Assembly: GCF_000183745.1 (NCBI RefSeq)
Contig: NC_014761.1
Location: forward strand, 744,001-808,000
DNA: 64,000 nucleotides
Reading direction: 5' to 3'
Origin: Oceanithermus profundus DSM 14977
Lineage (GTDB): Bacteria; Deinococcota; Deinococci; Deinococcales; Marinithermaceae
Each line of letters starts with the position of its first letter. Position 1 is the first letter of the stretch. Below the pieces are notes generated by a model. It ran no database searches, had not been told where the DNA came from, and worked only from the letters and a program-made list of their open reading frames with translations. The translations under genes and the position numbers were made by a program. Shown piece by piece: positions 41,337-50,554 of this stretch.

Positions 41337-41662
41337 GCGACTGCGTCTTCTGCCGCATCATCGCGGGGGAACTGCCGGCCGACATCGTCTACCAAGACGA
41401 ACACTTCGTGGCCTTCCGCGACATCCGGCCCAAGGCCAGGGTGCACGTGCTGGTGGTGCCGCGCGAGCACGTGCCCAAGCTCTCCGACTACCCCGACAGC
41501 GAGGAGGGCGAGCGCAAGCTGGGCGCGCTCTTCCGCACCGTCAACCGCGTGGCCACCCGGGCCCTGGGGCTCGAGCACTACAAGATCCAGGCCCACGTGG
41601 GCGAGCGCGGCGGACAGGAGATCTTCCACGTGCACGTGCACGTGATGAGCAACGCGGTTTGA
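41333..41662 (+). CDS. HIT family nucleotide hydrolase/transferase (HINT-like)
   Basis: 109 residues. Cys-Cys N terminus DCVFCRIIAGELPADIVYQD and the histidine triad HVHVHVM preceded by QEIFHV. Hint-type enzymes hydrolyse AMP-lysine or adenosine phosphoramidates. Coupled to mtaB by an ATGA overlap; there is no known functional link between them. Confidence 0.94.
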   Translation: MSDCVFCRIIAGELPADIVYQDEHFVAFRDIRPKARVHVLVVPREHVPKLSDYPDSEEGERKLGALFRTVNRVATRALGLEHYKIQAHVGERGGQEIFHVHVHVMSNAV

Positions 41663-41669
41663 GGGCGGG

Positions 41670-42101
41670 TCAGGCTTCGGGCGTGGGGCCGTGGGGCTCG
41701 AAGTTGGCCTCGTCGATCTTCCCCTCCGCCAGCACCTTCTCGTCCACGAGGATCTCGGCGCCGGTGCGCACGGCCAGCGCCATGGCGTCGGAGGGGCGGG
41801 CGTCGATCTCGTATTCGATGCCGCGGTGGTCGATGACCAGCCGGGCGAAGTAGGTGCCGTCCTTCAGCTCGGTGATCTCGACGCGCTCGAGTTTGCCGCC
41901 GAGCATCTCGAGCACCGAGAGCAGCAGGTCCGGCGTCAGCGGTCTGGGGGGCTTTTCGCCGGCCAGGGCGACCGCGATGTTCTGGGCCTCGAGCGGGCCG
42001 ATCCAAATCGGCAGCAGTTCGCCCGTCTCGGCGCGCAGCAGAGCGACCACGTTTCCGCTCTGGGCTTCGACCCCCAGGTTTTCTAGTTTTGCCTTAACCA
42101 T
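41670..42101 (-). CDS. Bifunctional nuclease domain protein (DUF151)
   Basis: 143 residues. BFN/DUF151 core: [23 protein letters not shown] and the conserved [18 protein letters not shown]. Members have DNase/RNase activity in plants and relate to Thermotoga TM0160. A perfect -10 TATAAT lies 6 nt before the ATG (leaderless). Function in this bacterium is unknown. Confidence 0.9.
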   Translation of the reverse strand: MVKAKLENLGVEAQSGNVVALLRAETGELLPIWIGPLEAQNIAVALAGEKPPRPLTPDLLLSVLEMLGGKLERVEITELKDGTYFARLVIDHRGIEYEIDARPSDAMALAVRTGAEILVDEKVLAEGKIDEANFEPHGPTPEA

Positions 42102-42137
42102 GGCCTTATTATAGCGCTCGGGGTGTACACTAAAGCC

Positions 42138-42680
42138 ATGAAGAGCTATCCCATCGAGATCGGCGGGGTGAAGCGCGAACTGCCCGTGGTGCAGGTGGGC
42201 GACGGCGTGGCGGTCGCCCTGCTCAACCTGCTCGGGGACACCGAACTGACCGAAGCGGTGGCCGAAGAGATGGCGAAACGGCTGCCGGAACAGGTCGAGG
42301 TGCTCGTCACCCCCGAGGTCAAAGCGGTCCCCCTGGCCCACGCGCTTTCCCGCCGAACGGGTCTGCCGTACATCGTCGCGCGCAAGACCGCCAAACCCTA
42401 CATGATCCAGCCGGTCACCCGCGAGGTGCTCTCGATCACCACCGGCAAGCCGCAGCTGCTGGTGCTCGACGGCGCGGACATCGCCAAGATCAAGGGCAAG
42501 AAGGTGGCCATCGTGGACGACGTGGTCTCGACCGGCAGCACCCTCAAGGGGTTGCGCGAGCTGATCGAGAGCGTCGGCGGCGAGGTGGCCGCGGTGATGG
42601 CCGTCTTCACCGAGGGCACCCCCCGCGACGACGTGATCGCCTTAGGCCATCTGCCTCTGTTCAGCCCCGAGGAGGCCTGA
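42138..42680 (+). CDS. Phosphoribosyltransferase, adenine-PRT-like (copy 1)
   Basis: 180 residues. Type I PRTase with PRPP loop [14 protein letters not shown] (both acidic residues present) and the [13 protein letters not shown] segment as in APRT. Start at 42138 is fixed by TACACT 6 nt upstream; the ORF start 15 nt earlier lacks support. The nucleobase is not certain. Tandem with a diverged copy 6 nt downstream. Confidence 0.85.
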   Translation: MKSYPIEIGGVKRELPVVQVGDGVAVALLNLLGDTELTEAVAEEMAKRLPEQVEVLVTPEVKAVPLAHALSRRTGLPYIVARKTAKPYMIQPVTREVLSITTGKPQLLVLDGADIAKIKGKKVAIVDDVVSTGSTLKGLRELIESVGGEVAAVMAVFTEGTPRDDVIALGHLPLFSPEEA

Positions 42681-42685
42681 GGAGC

Positions 42686-43222
42686 ATGGTGACCATGGAC
42701 ACCTACCCCATCCAGATCGGCGGCGTGACCCGGCACGTCCCCCTGCACGAACCCTTCCCGGGCGTGCGCATCCCGCTCGTCGACTTCCTGGGTGACATCG
42801 AGTTCGTCCGTGCGGTGATGGGGGAGCTCGAGCCCAAGATGCCCGGCGACGCCGACCTGATCGTGACCGTCGAAACCTCCTCGATTCCGCTGGCGCACGA
42901 ACTGGCCGCGGCGCGCGATCTGAACTACATCGTGGTGCGCAAGCGCCGCCGCCCCTACATGGTCGACCCCATCATCCAGGAGGTCGAGTCGCTCACCCTG
43001 GGGGCCGGCGAGGTCCTTTGGCTCGACCGCCGCTACACCGAGCACATCCTCAACAAGAACATCGTCCTGGTCATGGACGTCGTGGCTTCGGGTGGGACGA
43101 TGCGCGCGCTCGAGCGCGTGGTGCACCGGGCCGGGGGCAAGGTGGCCGCGCGCATGGCCGGCTTCCACCAGGGCAACGGGGCCGAGGGCATCCTCACGGC
43201 CGGCGAACTGCCCCTGCTCTAG
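42686..43222 (+). CDS. Phosphoribosyltransferase-like paralogue (copy 2, altered PRPP loop)
   Basis: 178 residues, homologous along its length to copy 1 (YPIEIGGV versus YPIQIGGV, SIPLAHEL versus [13 protein letters not shown] versus RPYMV). The PRPP loop reads VLVMDVVASGGTM, so the first acidic residue of the normal DD pair is Met. It may be inactive, bind a different ligand or serve a regulatory role. Stop codon shares CTAG with the convergent ATPase gene. Confidence 0.8.
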   Translation: MVTMDTYPIQIGGVTRHVPLHEPFPGVRIPLVDFLGDIEFVRAVMGELEPKMPGDADLIVTVETSSIPLAHELAAARDLNYIVVRKRRRPYMVDPIIQEVESLTLGAGEVLWLDRRYTEHILNKNIVLVMDVVASGGTMRALERVVHRAGGKVAARMAGFHQGNGAEGILTAGELPLL

Positions 43223-43869
43223 CCATCCACCAGGCGCCCGTCTTCGAGGCGCCAGGCCGGCAGCCCCTCCACCAGGGCCTCGTCGTGGGTCGCCAGCAGC
43301 ACGGCGGCCCCGTTTTCTTCGGCCAGCTCGAGCAACAGGTCCTTGACCTTGCGGGCGTTGGCGCGGTCGAGGGCGCCGGTGGGTTCGTCGGCGAGGACGA
43401 CCCGCGGCCGTGGGTAGAGGGCCCGGGCCACGGCCACCCGTTGCCGCTCACCGCCCGAGAGGGTGTCGGGCCGCTGGTGGGCGTGCCCCGCCAGGCCGAC
43501 CCGTTCGATCAGGCGCCGCGCCCGTTCGGGGTCGGGCCGGCCGGCGATCATGCCGGGCACCAGCACGTTCTCCAGGGCGGTGAGCTCGTCCAGCAGGTAG
43601 TGGTGCTGGAAGACCAGGCCCACCCGGTCCCGCCGCAGCCGTGCCAGCTCCTCCTCGCTGCGCCGGCTGACCTCGACCTCGCCCCACCACAACCGCCCCG
43701 ACGGCAGGGGCAGGATGCCCGCGAGCAGGTGCACCAGCGTCGTCTTGCCGGAGCCGCTGGGCCCCAGAACCGCCCGCACCGCGCCCGGCTCCAGTTCCAG
43801 GTCGAGGCCCTCGAAAAGCTCGAGCTCGGCGTAGCGAAAGGTCAGCCCCTCGGCTTTGAGCGCCCACAC
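43219..43869 (-). CDS. ABC transporter ATPase, LolD/MacB type
   Basis: About 216 residues. Walker A GPSGSGKTT, signature LSGGERQRVAVARAL, Walker B and DEPTGALD, H-loop ATHDEAL. This class drives lipoprotein release or MacB-type export with an FtsX-like permease, which is not adjacent here. Start uncertain: a TAGGAT box ends 7 nt before the GTG at 43869, while in-frame ATGs at 43878 and 43887 overlap or precede the box. Confidence 0.85.
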   Translation of the reverse strand: MWALKAEGLTFRYAELELFEGLDLELEPGAVRAVLGPSGSGKTTLVHLLAGILPLPSGRLWWGEVEVSRRSEEELARLRRDRVGLVFQHHYLLDELTALENVLVPGMIAGRPDPERARRLIERVGLAGHAHQRPDTLSGGERQRVAVARALYPRPRVVLADEPTGALDRANARKVKDLLLELAEENGAAVLLATHDEALVEGLPAWRLEDGRLVDG

Positions 43870-43934
43870 GTCCACCATCCTACCCACAAACCGGGGTAGG
43901 CCCGGAGGGCCGGTTTCGTATAGATTATGGGGTA

Positions 43935-44624
43935 ATGAAGCTCGACGTGTCCGACATCATCAGCCGCTCCCCGTTGTTCGAGGGCGTTCCTCCCGAAGGC
44001 TACGAGATCGCCGAGCAGGCCTTCCGCACGATCGCGCTGCGCCCCCGGCAGACCGTCTTCGAGGCCGGGGACCCCGGGCACGCGCTCTACCTGATCCGCT
44101 CCGGCAAGGTTAAGATCTCGCACCGCAACCTGGACGGCCGCGAGAAGGTGCTCGCCTACCTGAACCCCGGCGAGATCTTCGGCGAGATGAGCCTGGTGGA
44201 CGACGAGCCCCGTTCGGCCACGGCCACGGCCGTCGAGGACACGGTCATCCACGCCCTCTACCTGGAGGAGTACTGGGGGCTGGTGCGGCGCTTCCCGCAG
44301 GTGGCCCACAACCTGGCGCGCATCATCGCCCGCCGCCTGCGCGAGATGAACCACGAGGTCGAGGTGCTCACCTTCGAAGAGGCGCGAGGCAAGGTGGCTT
44401 ACGCCCTGCTCAAGCTCTACCGCCACCGCTACGGCGAGGAGACCCCGCGCGGGCGCAGCATGCCGCTCACCCACCGCGAGCTCGCCGACCTGGCGGGCAC
44501 CAGCCGCGAGACGGCCACCCGCGTCCTCGGGCAGTTTCAGGAGCTCGGCCTCGTCGCCTTCGAGTCGCGCCTGATCGAGGTGCGGGATCCGGCAGGCCTC
44601 GAGAACGTGCTGTACGATTTGTAG
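43935..44624 (+). CDS. Crp/Fnr family transcription factor 1
   Basis: 229 residues. N-terminal cyclic-nucleotide-type beta barrel (LYLIRSGKVKISHRNLDGREKVLAYLNPGEIFGEMSL) and C-terminal helix-turn-helix LTHRELADLAGTSRETATRVLGQFQELGLV. No cysteine cluster of Fnr type. GATTAT ends 6 nt before the ATG. Divergent from an ABC ATPase; followed by rpe after 3 nt. Confidence 0.93.
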   Translation: MKLDVSDIISRSPLFEGVPPEGYEIAEQAFRTIALRPRQTVFEAGDPGHALYLIRSGKVKISHRNLDGREKVLAYLNPGEIFGEMSLVDDEPRSATATAVEDTVIHALYLEEYWGLVRRFPQVAHNLARIIARRLREMNHEVEVLTFEEARGKVAYALLKLYRHRYGEETPRGRSMPLTHRELADLAGTSRETATRVLGQFQELGLVAFESRLIEVRDPAGLENVLYDL

Positions 44625-44627
44625 GAA

Positions 44628-45287
44628 ATGCCCCTTATCGCACCTTCCATCCTATCCGCCGACTTCGCCCGTCTGGCCGACCAGGTTCGCGCGGCCGAGG
44701 CGGCCGGCGCCGACTGGATCCACGTCGACGTGATGGACGGGCGCTTCGTGCCCAACATCACAATGGGCTTCGTCGTCGTCGAAGCGTTGCGCCCGGTCAC
44801 CCGCCTGCCCCTGGACGTCCACCTGATGATCGTGGAGCCCGAGCGCTACGTCGAGCGCTTCGTCGCCGCCGGCGCCGACGTGGTGACCGTCCACGTCGAG
44901 GCGACGGCGCACGTCCACCGGACGCTGCAGCTGATTCGTTCCGCGGGCGCCCGGGCGGGGCTGGCCGTGAACCCCGCCACGCCCCTCGACTGGTTCGAGG
45001 ACGTGCTGGGCGAGCTCGACCTGGCGCTTCTGATGAGCGTCAACCCCGGCTTCGGGGGGCAGAGGTTCATCCCCCGCAGCCTCGAGCGGCTCGAGCGGCT
45101 GGCCGCGCTGCGCGACCGCGTCAACCCCGAAGCGCGCATCGAGGTGGACGGCGGGGTCGGCCCCGGCAACGCCGCCGAGTTGGTGCGGCGGGGGGCCGAC
45201 GTGCTGGTCGCGGGTTCGGCCGTCTTCGGCGGCGACGGCACGGTCGCCGAAAACCTGAGCGCGCTCCGCGATGCCGCGCAGGCTTAG
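44628..45287 (+). CDS. rpe: Ribulose-phosphate 3-epimerase
   Basis: Interconverts ribulose 5-phosphate and xylulose 5-phosphate. 219 residues, TIM barrel with metal ligands in [21 protein letters not shown] (His-Asp), DVHLMI (His) and the IEVDGGV aspartate; phosphate loop [12 protein letters not shown]. Ends overlapping comB by 17 nt. Confidence 0.96.
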   Translation: MPLIAPSILSADFARLADQVRAAEAAGADWIHVDVMDGRFVPNITMGFVVVEALRPVTRLPLDVHLMIVEPERYVERFVAAGADVVTVHVEATAHVHRTLQLIRSAGARAGLAVNPATPLDWFEDVLGELDLALLMSVNPGFGGQRFIPRSLERLERLAALRDRVNPEARIEVDGGVGPGNAAELVRRGADVLVAGSAVFGGDGTVAENLSALRDAAQA

Positions 45288-46008
45288 CGCCGTCCTCTCG
45301 CCGGCCGAGGCGCTGCCGCCGGTGGCGACGGCGCTGGTGGTGGACGTGATCCGGGCGACCACGACCGCGGCCTTCCTGCTGGCCGCGGGGGCGCGCGAAC
45401 TCGTGCTTACCGCGGAGGTCGCGCAGGCCCGGGCCGAGGCCCGCCGGCGCGGCGCGCTCCTCGCCGGCGAACGCGGCGGCCTGCCCCCCGAAGGCTTCGA
45501 CCTTGGCAACAGCCCGCGCGAGGCCGACCCCGAGCGGGTGCGCGGCCGTGCGGTGGTGATGACGACGACGAACGGCACCCGGGCGGCGCTGCGCGCGGCC
45601 GGAGCCGCACAGCGGGTGGGGCTCGCGGCCCTGGTCAACGCCGGGGCGGCGGTGCGCTGGGCCGCCGCCCGGGAAGGCGACCTGGTCCTGGTGGCGGCGG
45701 GGCGTGAGGGGCGGGCGGCGCTTGACGACGCCTACGTCCTGGGGGCGCTGGTGGCGGGCTTCCGCGTCCTCGAGCCCGGGGTCCGGCTCGACGACGGGGC
45801 CAGGCTGGCGCAGGCCCTCTTCCTGGCCCACCCCGAGCCGCGCCCCTTGCTGGCCGCCAGCGCCGCCGCCGAGGCGCTGGCGGCGGTCGGCCTCGCCGCC
45901 GATGTGGAGGCCTGCGCCCGCATCGACGCGCTCGCGCTGGTGCCCGAGCTCGCCGCCCGCGAGGGCGCGGCGCTGCGTTTCCGGCCCGTGTATCCTAAGG
46001 GCGTATGA
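45271..46008 (+). CDS. comB: 2-phosphosulfolactate phosphatase-family protein
   Basis: 245 residues. ComB landmarks are present: [38 protein letters not shown] and [10 protein letters not shown]. In methanogens ComB acts in coenzyme M synthesis; bacteria use homologues in sulfolactate or unknown paths, and no other com genes are nearby. Starts inside rpe and overlaps the nucleoside phosphorylase start by 4 nt, so it is co-translated. Confidence 0.88.
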   Translation: MPRRLSAVLSPAEALPPVATALVVDVIRATTTAAFLLAAGARELVLTAEVAQARAEARRRGALLAGERGGLPPEGFDLGNSPREADPERVRGRAVVMTTTNGTRAALRAAGAAQRVGLAALVNAGAAVRWAAAREGDLVLVAAGREGRAALDDAYVLGALVAGFRVLEPGVRLDDGARLAQALFLAHPEPRPLLAASAAAEALAAVGLAADVEACARIDALALVPELAAREGAALRFRPVYPKGV

Positions 46009-46724
46009 GCCCACTGCACGTTCGCGCCAAGACCGGCGAGGTCGCCCCCTTCGTCCTCCTGCCCGGAGATCCCGGCCGGGCCGAGTACATCGCCGAGACC
46101 TTCCTGGAAGACGTCACCACCTACAACACCTACCGATCGCTGCTCGGCTTCACCGGCACCTACAAGGGGCTGCCGGTCAGCGTGCAGACCACCGGCATGG
46201 GCTGCCCCTCGGCTTCGATCGTGGCCGAGGAGCTCGTGCAGCTGGGCGCCCGCGTCCTCGTGCGGGTCGGCACCAGCGGCGCGGTGGACCCCGCATTGTC
46301 GGCGGCCGACCTGCTCGTCGTCCAGGGGGCGGTGCCGCTCGACGGCACCACCCGCCAGTACCTGGAGAACCGTCCCTACGCGCCGATCCCCAGCTGGCCG
46401 GTTTTGAAGGCGCTGGAGCGGGCGGCGGCCGCCTCGGGCGAGCCCTACCACGTGGGGCTCGTCGCCACCGAGGACGCCTTCTACGCCACCAACCCCGAGA
46501 ACGCGCGCGCCTGGCACCGCTACGGCGTCATGGCCTTCGAGATGGAGGCCGCGGCCCTCTTCCTCGTCGCCAAGATGCGCGGCGTCCACGCCGGGGCGCT
46601 GCTGACGGTCTCGAACCAGATCGGCGACACCGAGTTCGTCGAGGAGAGCCTGCTGCGGCGGGGCGTGCACCGCATGATCGAAACCGCCCTGGAGGGGCTC
46701 GTCCTTCTGGAAGGAGAGGTGTAG
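46005..46724 (+). CDS. Purine nucleoside phosphorylase / uridine phosphorylase family
   Basis: 239 residues. Hexameric NP-I family: LLPGDPGRAEYIAE, GTSGAVDP, and FEMEAAALF with active-site Glu. The sequence near the nucleobase site cannot decide between DeoD-type and Udp-type. TATCCT ends 8 nt before the ATG and the gene overlaps comB by 4 nt. Ends 2 nt before the next ATG. Confidence 0.9.
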   Translation: MSPLHVRAKTGEVAPFVLLPGDPGRAEYIAETFLEDVTTYNTYRSLLGFTGTYKGLPVSVQTTGMGCPSASIVAEELVQLGARVLVRVGTSGAVDPALSAADLLVVQGAVPLDGTTRQYLENRPYAPIPSWPVLKALERAAAASGEPYHVGLVATEDAFYATNPENARAWHRYGVMAFEMEAAALFLVAKMRGVHAGALLTVSNQIGDTEFVEESLLRRGVHRMIETALEGLVLLEGEV

Positions 46725-46726
46725 GC

Positions 46727-47560
46727 ATGGCTCACGAACACGACCATTCGCACGAAGAGGTACCCGCGTTCGCGCTGGAAGTGCCCGAGTTCGAGTTCCT
46801 GCGCTACGAGGTCGCGGAGGGGATCGCCTGGGTGACCTTCACCCGACCCAAAGCGCTCAACGCCCTGGCGGCGGACGTGCTGCGCGAGATCGCCGAAGTG
46901 ACCGAGGTCATCGCCGAGGACCCCGAGGTCAAGGTGGCCGTCTTCACCGGCGAGGGCAAGGCCTTCGTGGCGGGGGCCGACATCAGCGAGATCAACGCCC
47001 TCAAGGACGTCTTTATCGGCCGCGAGTTCGCCCTGGCGGGTCAGGAGGTCATGAACCACATCGCCGCGCTGCCGGTGCCTACGATCGCTGCGATCAACGG
47101 CTACGCGCTCGGCGGTGGGCTCGAGCTGGCGCTGGCCTGCGACCTGCGCGTGGCCGCGAAGAAGGCCAAACTGGGCCTGCCCGAAGTGGGCCTGGGCCTC
47201 ATCCCCGGATTCGGCGGCACCCAGCGGCTGCCGCGGCTCGTGGGCGTGGGCCGCGCCTTCGACCTCATCCTCACCGGTCGCCACGTCCCCGCGGAGGAGG
47301 CGCTCGCGCTCGGCCTGGTCAACCGCGTGGCCGACGACGCGGCGGCCGCGGCCCGCGAGCTGGCGCAGCAGATCATGAAGAACAGCCCGGTGGCGCTGGC
47401 GCTGGCCAAGGAAGCGGTGGCGCGCGGGGCCGACGTGCCCCTCCCCGAGGCGCTCGAGATCGAGGCCGACCTCTTCGGCATGACCGTGACCACCCACGAC
47501 ATGCGCGAGGGCACCGCGGCCTTCCTGGAAAAACGGGCGCCCGAGTTCAAGGGCGAGTAG
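46727..47560 (+). CDS. Enoyl-CoA hydratase/isomerase family protein
   Basis: 277 residues. Crotonase fold with CoA motif FVAGADISEINAL and the oxyanion region ALGGGLELALACDLRVA, then the Glu-bearing GLPEVGLGLIPGFGGTQRL, so both catalytic glutamates are likely there. The N terminus has a short His/Glu-rich extension AHEHDHSHEEVP that most crotonases lack. Start follows AAGGAGAGG. Confidence 0.92.
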   Translation: MAHEHDHSHEEVPAFALEVPEFEFLRYEVAEGIAWVTFTRPKALNALAADVLREIAEVTEVIAEDPEVKVAVFTGEGKAFVAGADISEINALKDVFIGREFALAGQEVMNHIAALPVPTIAAINGYALGGGLELALACDLRVAAKKAKLGLPEVGLGLIPGFGGTQRLPRLVGVGRAFDLILTGRHVPAEEALALGLVNRVADDAAAAARELAQQIMKNSPVALALAKEAVARGADVPLPEALEIEADLFGMTVTTHDMREGTAAFLEKRAPEFKGE

Positions 47561-47624
47561 TCCGCGTCCGCCGGGAAAAGCGGTAGAATGAGCTTTCTGG
47601 GGCCGGTCCCCATGGAGGTCGCCA

Positions 47625-48509
47625 TTGTCTGACCAGAGGGAACGCATCATCCACATCGCGAGCCCCAAGTCGCGGCTCTACGTCGAGGCGGACCAGTCGA
47701 TCCGCAAGGGGCTCGAGCCCTACCCCAAGGCTCTGGCCGCCTACGAGATGCTTTCCAAGGACCCGGAGGCGCGCGGCCACTGGGACATGGCCAACTACAT
47801 CACCATGCACAAGCTGGGGTACAACGACCACGGCCGCGTGCACGCGCTGCTCACCGGGGCCGCCTCGGTGGCCATCCTGCAGCTGCTCGTCGACGCCGGG
47901 GTGCGCCCCGACACCGTCGAGTCGGGGGTCGGGGACCTCGAGGACGCCTTCGTCGTCGTCATCCTCTCCACGATGCTGCACGACATCGGCAACCAGGTGC
48001 ACCGGGAGCACCACGAGGCCTTCGGCGTCACCCTGGCGCTGCCGATCCTGAACCGCATCCTGGGCGAGCTCTACCCCAAGCCCGAGCAGCGCATCGAGCT
48101 GCGGGCGCTGATGCTGCACTCCATCTACAGCCACGACCTGCACCCCGAGCCGCTGACCATCGAGGCGGGCGTGACCGCGGTGGCCGACGGCACCGACATC
48201 ACCAAGGGGCGCGGCCGCAAGGCCTTCAGCCTGGGCTCGATCGACATCCACTCGATCTCGGCGCTGGCGGTGGACGAGGTGATCATCATGCGCGGCGACG
48301 CCATTCCCATCGAGATCCGGGTGCGCATGAACAACGCCGCCGGCATCTTCCAGGTGGAGGAGACCCTGACGAAGAAGGTGCTCCGCAGCCCCATCCGCGA
48401 CTACGTCACCGTGGTGGCCACCTCCGACACCAACAACGACCACGACCACCGCATCATCCAACGGGTTCGCCTGCACGACCGCGAAGACCGTTTCGTGCTC
48501 GAGGAATGA
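47625..48509 (+). CDS. HD-domain phosphohydrolase
   Basis: 294 residues. HD motif with RVHALLTGAAS and STMLHDIGNQVHREHHE, plus a later VADGTDITKGRGR. Likely a nucleotide or phospho-signal hydrolase. The start is TTG at 47625: GGAGGT sits 5 nt upstream and the nearby ATG at 47612 leads to a stop. TAGAAT about 24 nt further upstream may be its -10. The stop overlaps the next gene by 4 nt. Confidence 0.85.
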   Translation: MSDQRERIIHIASPKSRLYVEADQSIRKGLEPYPKALAAYEMLSKDPEARGHWDMANYITMHKLGYNDHGRVHALLTGAASVAILQLLVDAGVRPDTVESGVGDLEDAFVVVILSTMLHDIGNQVHREHHEAFGVTLALPILNRILGELYPKPEQRIELRALMLHSIYSHDLHPEPLTIEAGVTAVADGTDITKGRGRKAFSLGSIDIHSISALAVDEVIIMRGDAIPIEIRVRMNNAAGIFQVEETLTKKVLRSPIRDYVTVVATSDTNNDHDHRIIQRVRLHDREDRFVLEE

Positions 48510-49168
48510 CCGCCGAAGCCACCCTCCTGGGCCTGTTCAGCATCGTCCTGATCGATCTCGTGCTTTCGGGCGACAACGCGGTGGTGATCGGCATGGCCGT
48601 GCGCGACCTTCCCGGCCGCCTGCGGCGCCGGGCCATCCTGATGGGCACGCTCGGCGCCATCGGCCTGCGCGTCACCTTTACCATCCTGGCGGCGTTGCTG
48701 CTTTCCGTGCCCTTCCTGCGCGCCCTGGGCGGCGTGGCGTTGTTTTGGATCGCCGCCAAGCTGCTGGGCGGCGAGGAAGAAGAGGCCCGGGTGGGGAGCG
48801 CCGCCTCGTTTTGGCAGGCGGTGACGCTGATCATCGTCGCCGATTTCACCCTGAGCCTCGACAACGTGCTGGCCGTGGCGGGGGCGGCGGGGGGGCACCT
48901 GGGGCTCTTGGTCTTCGGCCTGATGCTCTCGATTCCCATCCTGATGCTGGGCTCCGCCGCGATCGCGCAACTGCTCAACCGCTGGCCCTGGCTGAGCCTC
49001 CTGGGTTCGCTCGTCATCGTCTGGGCCGGGGCGCAGCTCATCTCCCACGACCCGCGGGTGCACGCCTGGCTGGCCTGGCCGCTCTGGGCCTGGTTCGCCC
49101 TGGGGCTGGCGACGATGGCGGCCCTGCGCGGGCTCAACCGCTGGCAGGCCCGGCGCACCGTCCCTTAG
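48506..49168 (+). CDS. TerC family (YjbE-like) membrane protein, probable metal exporter
   Basis: 220 residues, about seven membrane spans. TerC signature acidic motifs LSGDNAVVIG in span 1 and LSLDNVLAVAG later. Relatives export manganese or load metal onto secreted proteins. Coupled to the HD gene. Its end overlaps the convergent Crp gene by 4 nt. Confidence 0.9.
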   Translation: MTAEATLLGLFSIVLIDLVLSGDNAVVIGMAVRDLPGRLRRRAILMGTLGAIGLRVTFTILAALLLSVPFLRALGGVALFWIAAKLLGGEEEEARVGSAASFWQAVTLIIVADFTLSLDNVLAVAGAAGGHLGLLVFGLMLSIPILMLGSAAIAQLLNRWPWLSLLGSLVIVWAGAQLISHDPRVHAWLAWPLWAWFALGLATMAALRGLNRWQARRTVP

Positions 49169-49857
49169 CTCTCCCAGAGCAGGTCCTCGATCATGCGTTC
49201 CAGGGGCTCGAGCCGGACGCGGTACCGTCCGCGGGTCCCCTCCACCAGGCCCAGGTCGCGCAGCTGCCCCAGGGTGTGGGTGATCGTCACCCGGGTGCTC
49301 CCCGACATGGCGGCGAGGTCTTCCTGGCGCAGCTCGCTCTCGATGCGCACCCAACCCTCGGGTTCCTGCTTTCCGAAACGGCGCGCGGTCCAGGTGAGCA
49401 CCCGGCCCAGGCGCACGATCACCGGCGCGGTCGCCGATTCGATCTGGTCTTCCAGGTGCGAAAGGTGCGCCGCCAGGCTGCCCGCGAGGCTGAGGGTCAC
49501 CCGCGGCAGCTCGCGCGCCACCTGGACGAACTGTTCGCGGTTGATGGGGCAGGTGACCACCCCGTCCGAAGTGCAGACCGCGTCGGCCTTGTAGACGGCG
49601 CCGTCTTCCAGGAACTCCGCGCCCAGGATGTCGCCCGGCCCCGCGAGGTGGAGGATGCGCTCCTTGCCCGAGGGGCCCTGGCGAACGATCTTGAGCATAC
49701 CGTCGAGGACGACGGTCAGTTCGTCGCAGGCGTCGCCGCTCATGAAGACGGCCTCGTCCTTGCGGTAGCTGCGGGGCGGGCAGATCTGGCCCAGCCGCAT
49801 CTTTTCCTCTTCGCTGAGCCGCTCGAGGAACCCGGCCCGGGGGATGAACCACGACAT
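49165..49857 (-). CDS. Crp/Fnr family transcription factor 2
   Basis: 230 residues. Cyclic-nucleotide-like barrel (VVLDGMLKIVRQGPSGKERILHLAGPGDILG) and C-terminal helix-turn-helix LRQEDLAAMSGSTRVTITHTLGQLRDLGLV. It has scattered cysteines (CPPRSY, GDACDE, AVCTSDGVVTCPI) that are not the Fnr pattern. Convergent with the TerC gene and divergent from the phosphoribosyltransferase. Confidence 0.92.
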   Translation of the reverse strand: MSWFIPRAGFLERLSEEEKMRLGQICPPRSYRKDEAVFMSGDACDELTVVLDGMLKIVRQGPSGKERILHLAGPGDILGAEFLEDGAVYKADAVCTSDGVVTCPINREQFVQVARELPRVTLSLAGSLAAHLSHLEDQIESATAPVIVRLGRVLTWTARRFGKQEPEGWVRIESELRQEDLAAMSGSTRVTITHTLGQLRDLGLVEGTRGRYRVRLEPLERMIEDLLWES

Positions 49858-49911
49858 ACGGCCTCCTTCGTGCCTTCAGCCTAAGCGTTGGGAGTACAAT
49901 AAACGTGAGCC

Positions 49912-50550
49912 ATGTCGGTATTGTTTTTCGAAGACCGGACGGAAGCCGCGGGGTTGCTGGCCGAGGCGCTCCGCCCGCTGAACCTACGGAAGCCCGTGGT
50001 GCTGGGCATTCCCCGCGGCGGGGTGGTGCTGGCCGACGTGCTGGCGCGGGAGCTGGGGGGCACGATGGACGTGGTCCTGGCCCGCAAGATCGGCGCGCCC
50101 GGCAACCCCGAGTACGCGCTTGGGGCCGTGGGCGAGGACGGCCAGGTCTTCCTGCAGCCCTACGCCTCGAGCATCGCCGACGAGGGCTACCTCAAGGCCG
50201 AGATCGGGCGGCAGATGCAGGTGATCCGCGAGCGCCGGCGGCGTTACCGGGCCGTGCGCCCCAAGGAGCCCCTCGCGGGCCGCGACGTGGTCCTCACCGA
50301 CGACGGCATCGCCACCGGCAGCACCATGGAGGCCGCCCTCACCGCGGTGCTGGCCGAGGCGCCCGCGCGGGTGGTGGTGGCCGTGCCCGTGGGTCCGCCG
50401 GAGGCGGTGGAACGCCTGCGCCGCCGGGCCGAGGTGGTGGCGCTCAGCACCCCGCCCGACTTCGTCGCCGTGGGCGCCTACTACCGACGCTTCCCCCAGG
50501 TGAGCGACGAGGACGTGGTGCGGCTGCTCTCCGCCTGGGCGATAGAATAA
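49912..50550 (+). CDS. Phosphoribosyltransferase domain protein
   Basis: 212 residues. PRPP loop VVLTDDGIATGSTMEAAL and GIPRGGVVLADVLARELG, as in the class fused or linked to dienelactone hydrolase-like genes. TACAAT lies 11 nt upstream of the ATG with GTGAG between, so it may have a short leader. The stop overlaps the -10 box (TAGAAT) of the next gene. Confidence 0.85.
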   Translation: MSVLFFEDRTEAAGLLAEALRPLNLRKPVVLGIPRGGVVLADVLARELGGTMDVVLARKIGAPGNPEYALGAVGEDGQVFLQPYASSIADEGYLKAEIGRQMQVIRERRRRYRAVRPKEPLAGRDVVLTDDGIATGSTMEAALTAVLAEAPARVVVAVPVGPPEAVERLRRRAEVVALSTPPDFVAVGAYYRRFPQVSDEDVVRLLSAWAIE

Positions 50551-50554
50551 CGCC

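Noticed and set aside
42123-42137. Earlier start for phosphoribosyltransferase copy 1 at 42123
   Set aside because: It overlaps the TACACT -10 box; the ATG at 42138 is properly spaced and matches copy 2.
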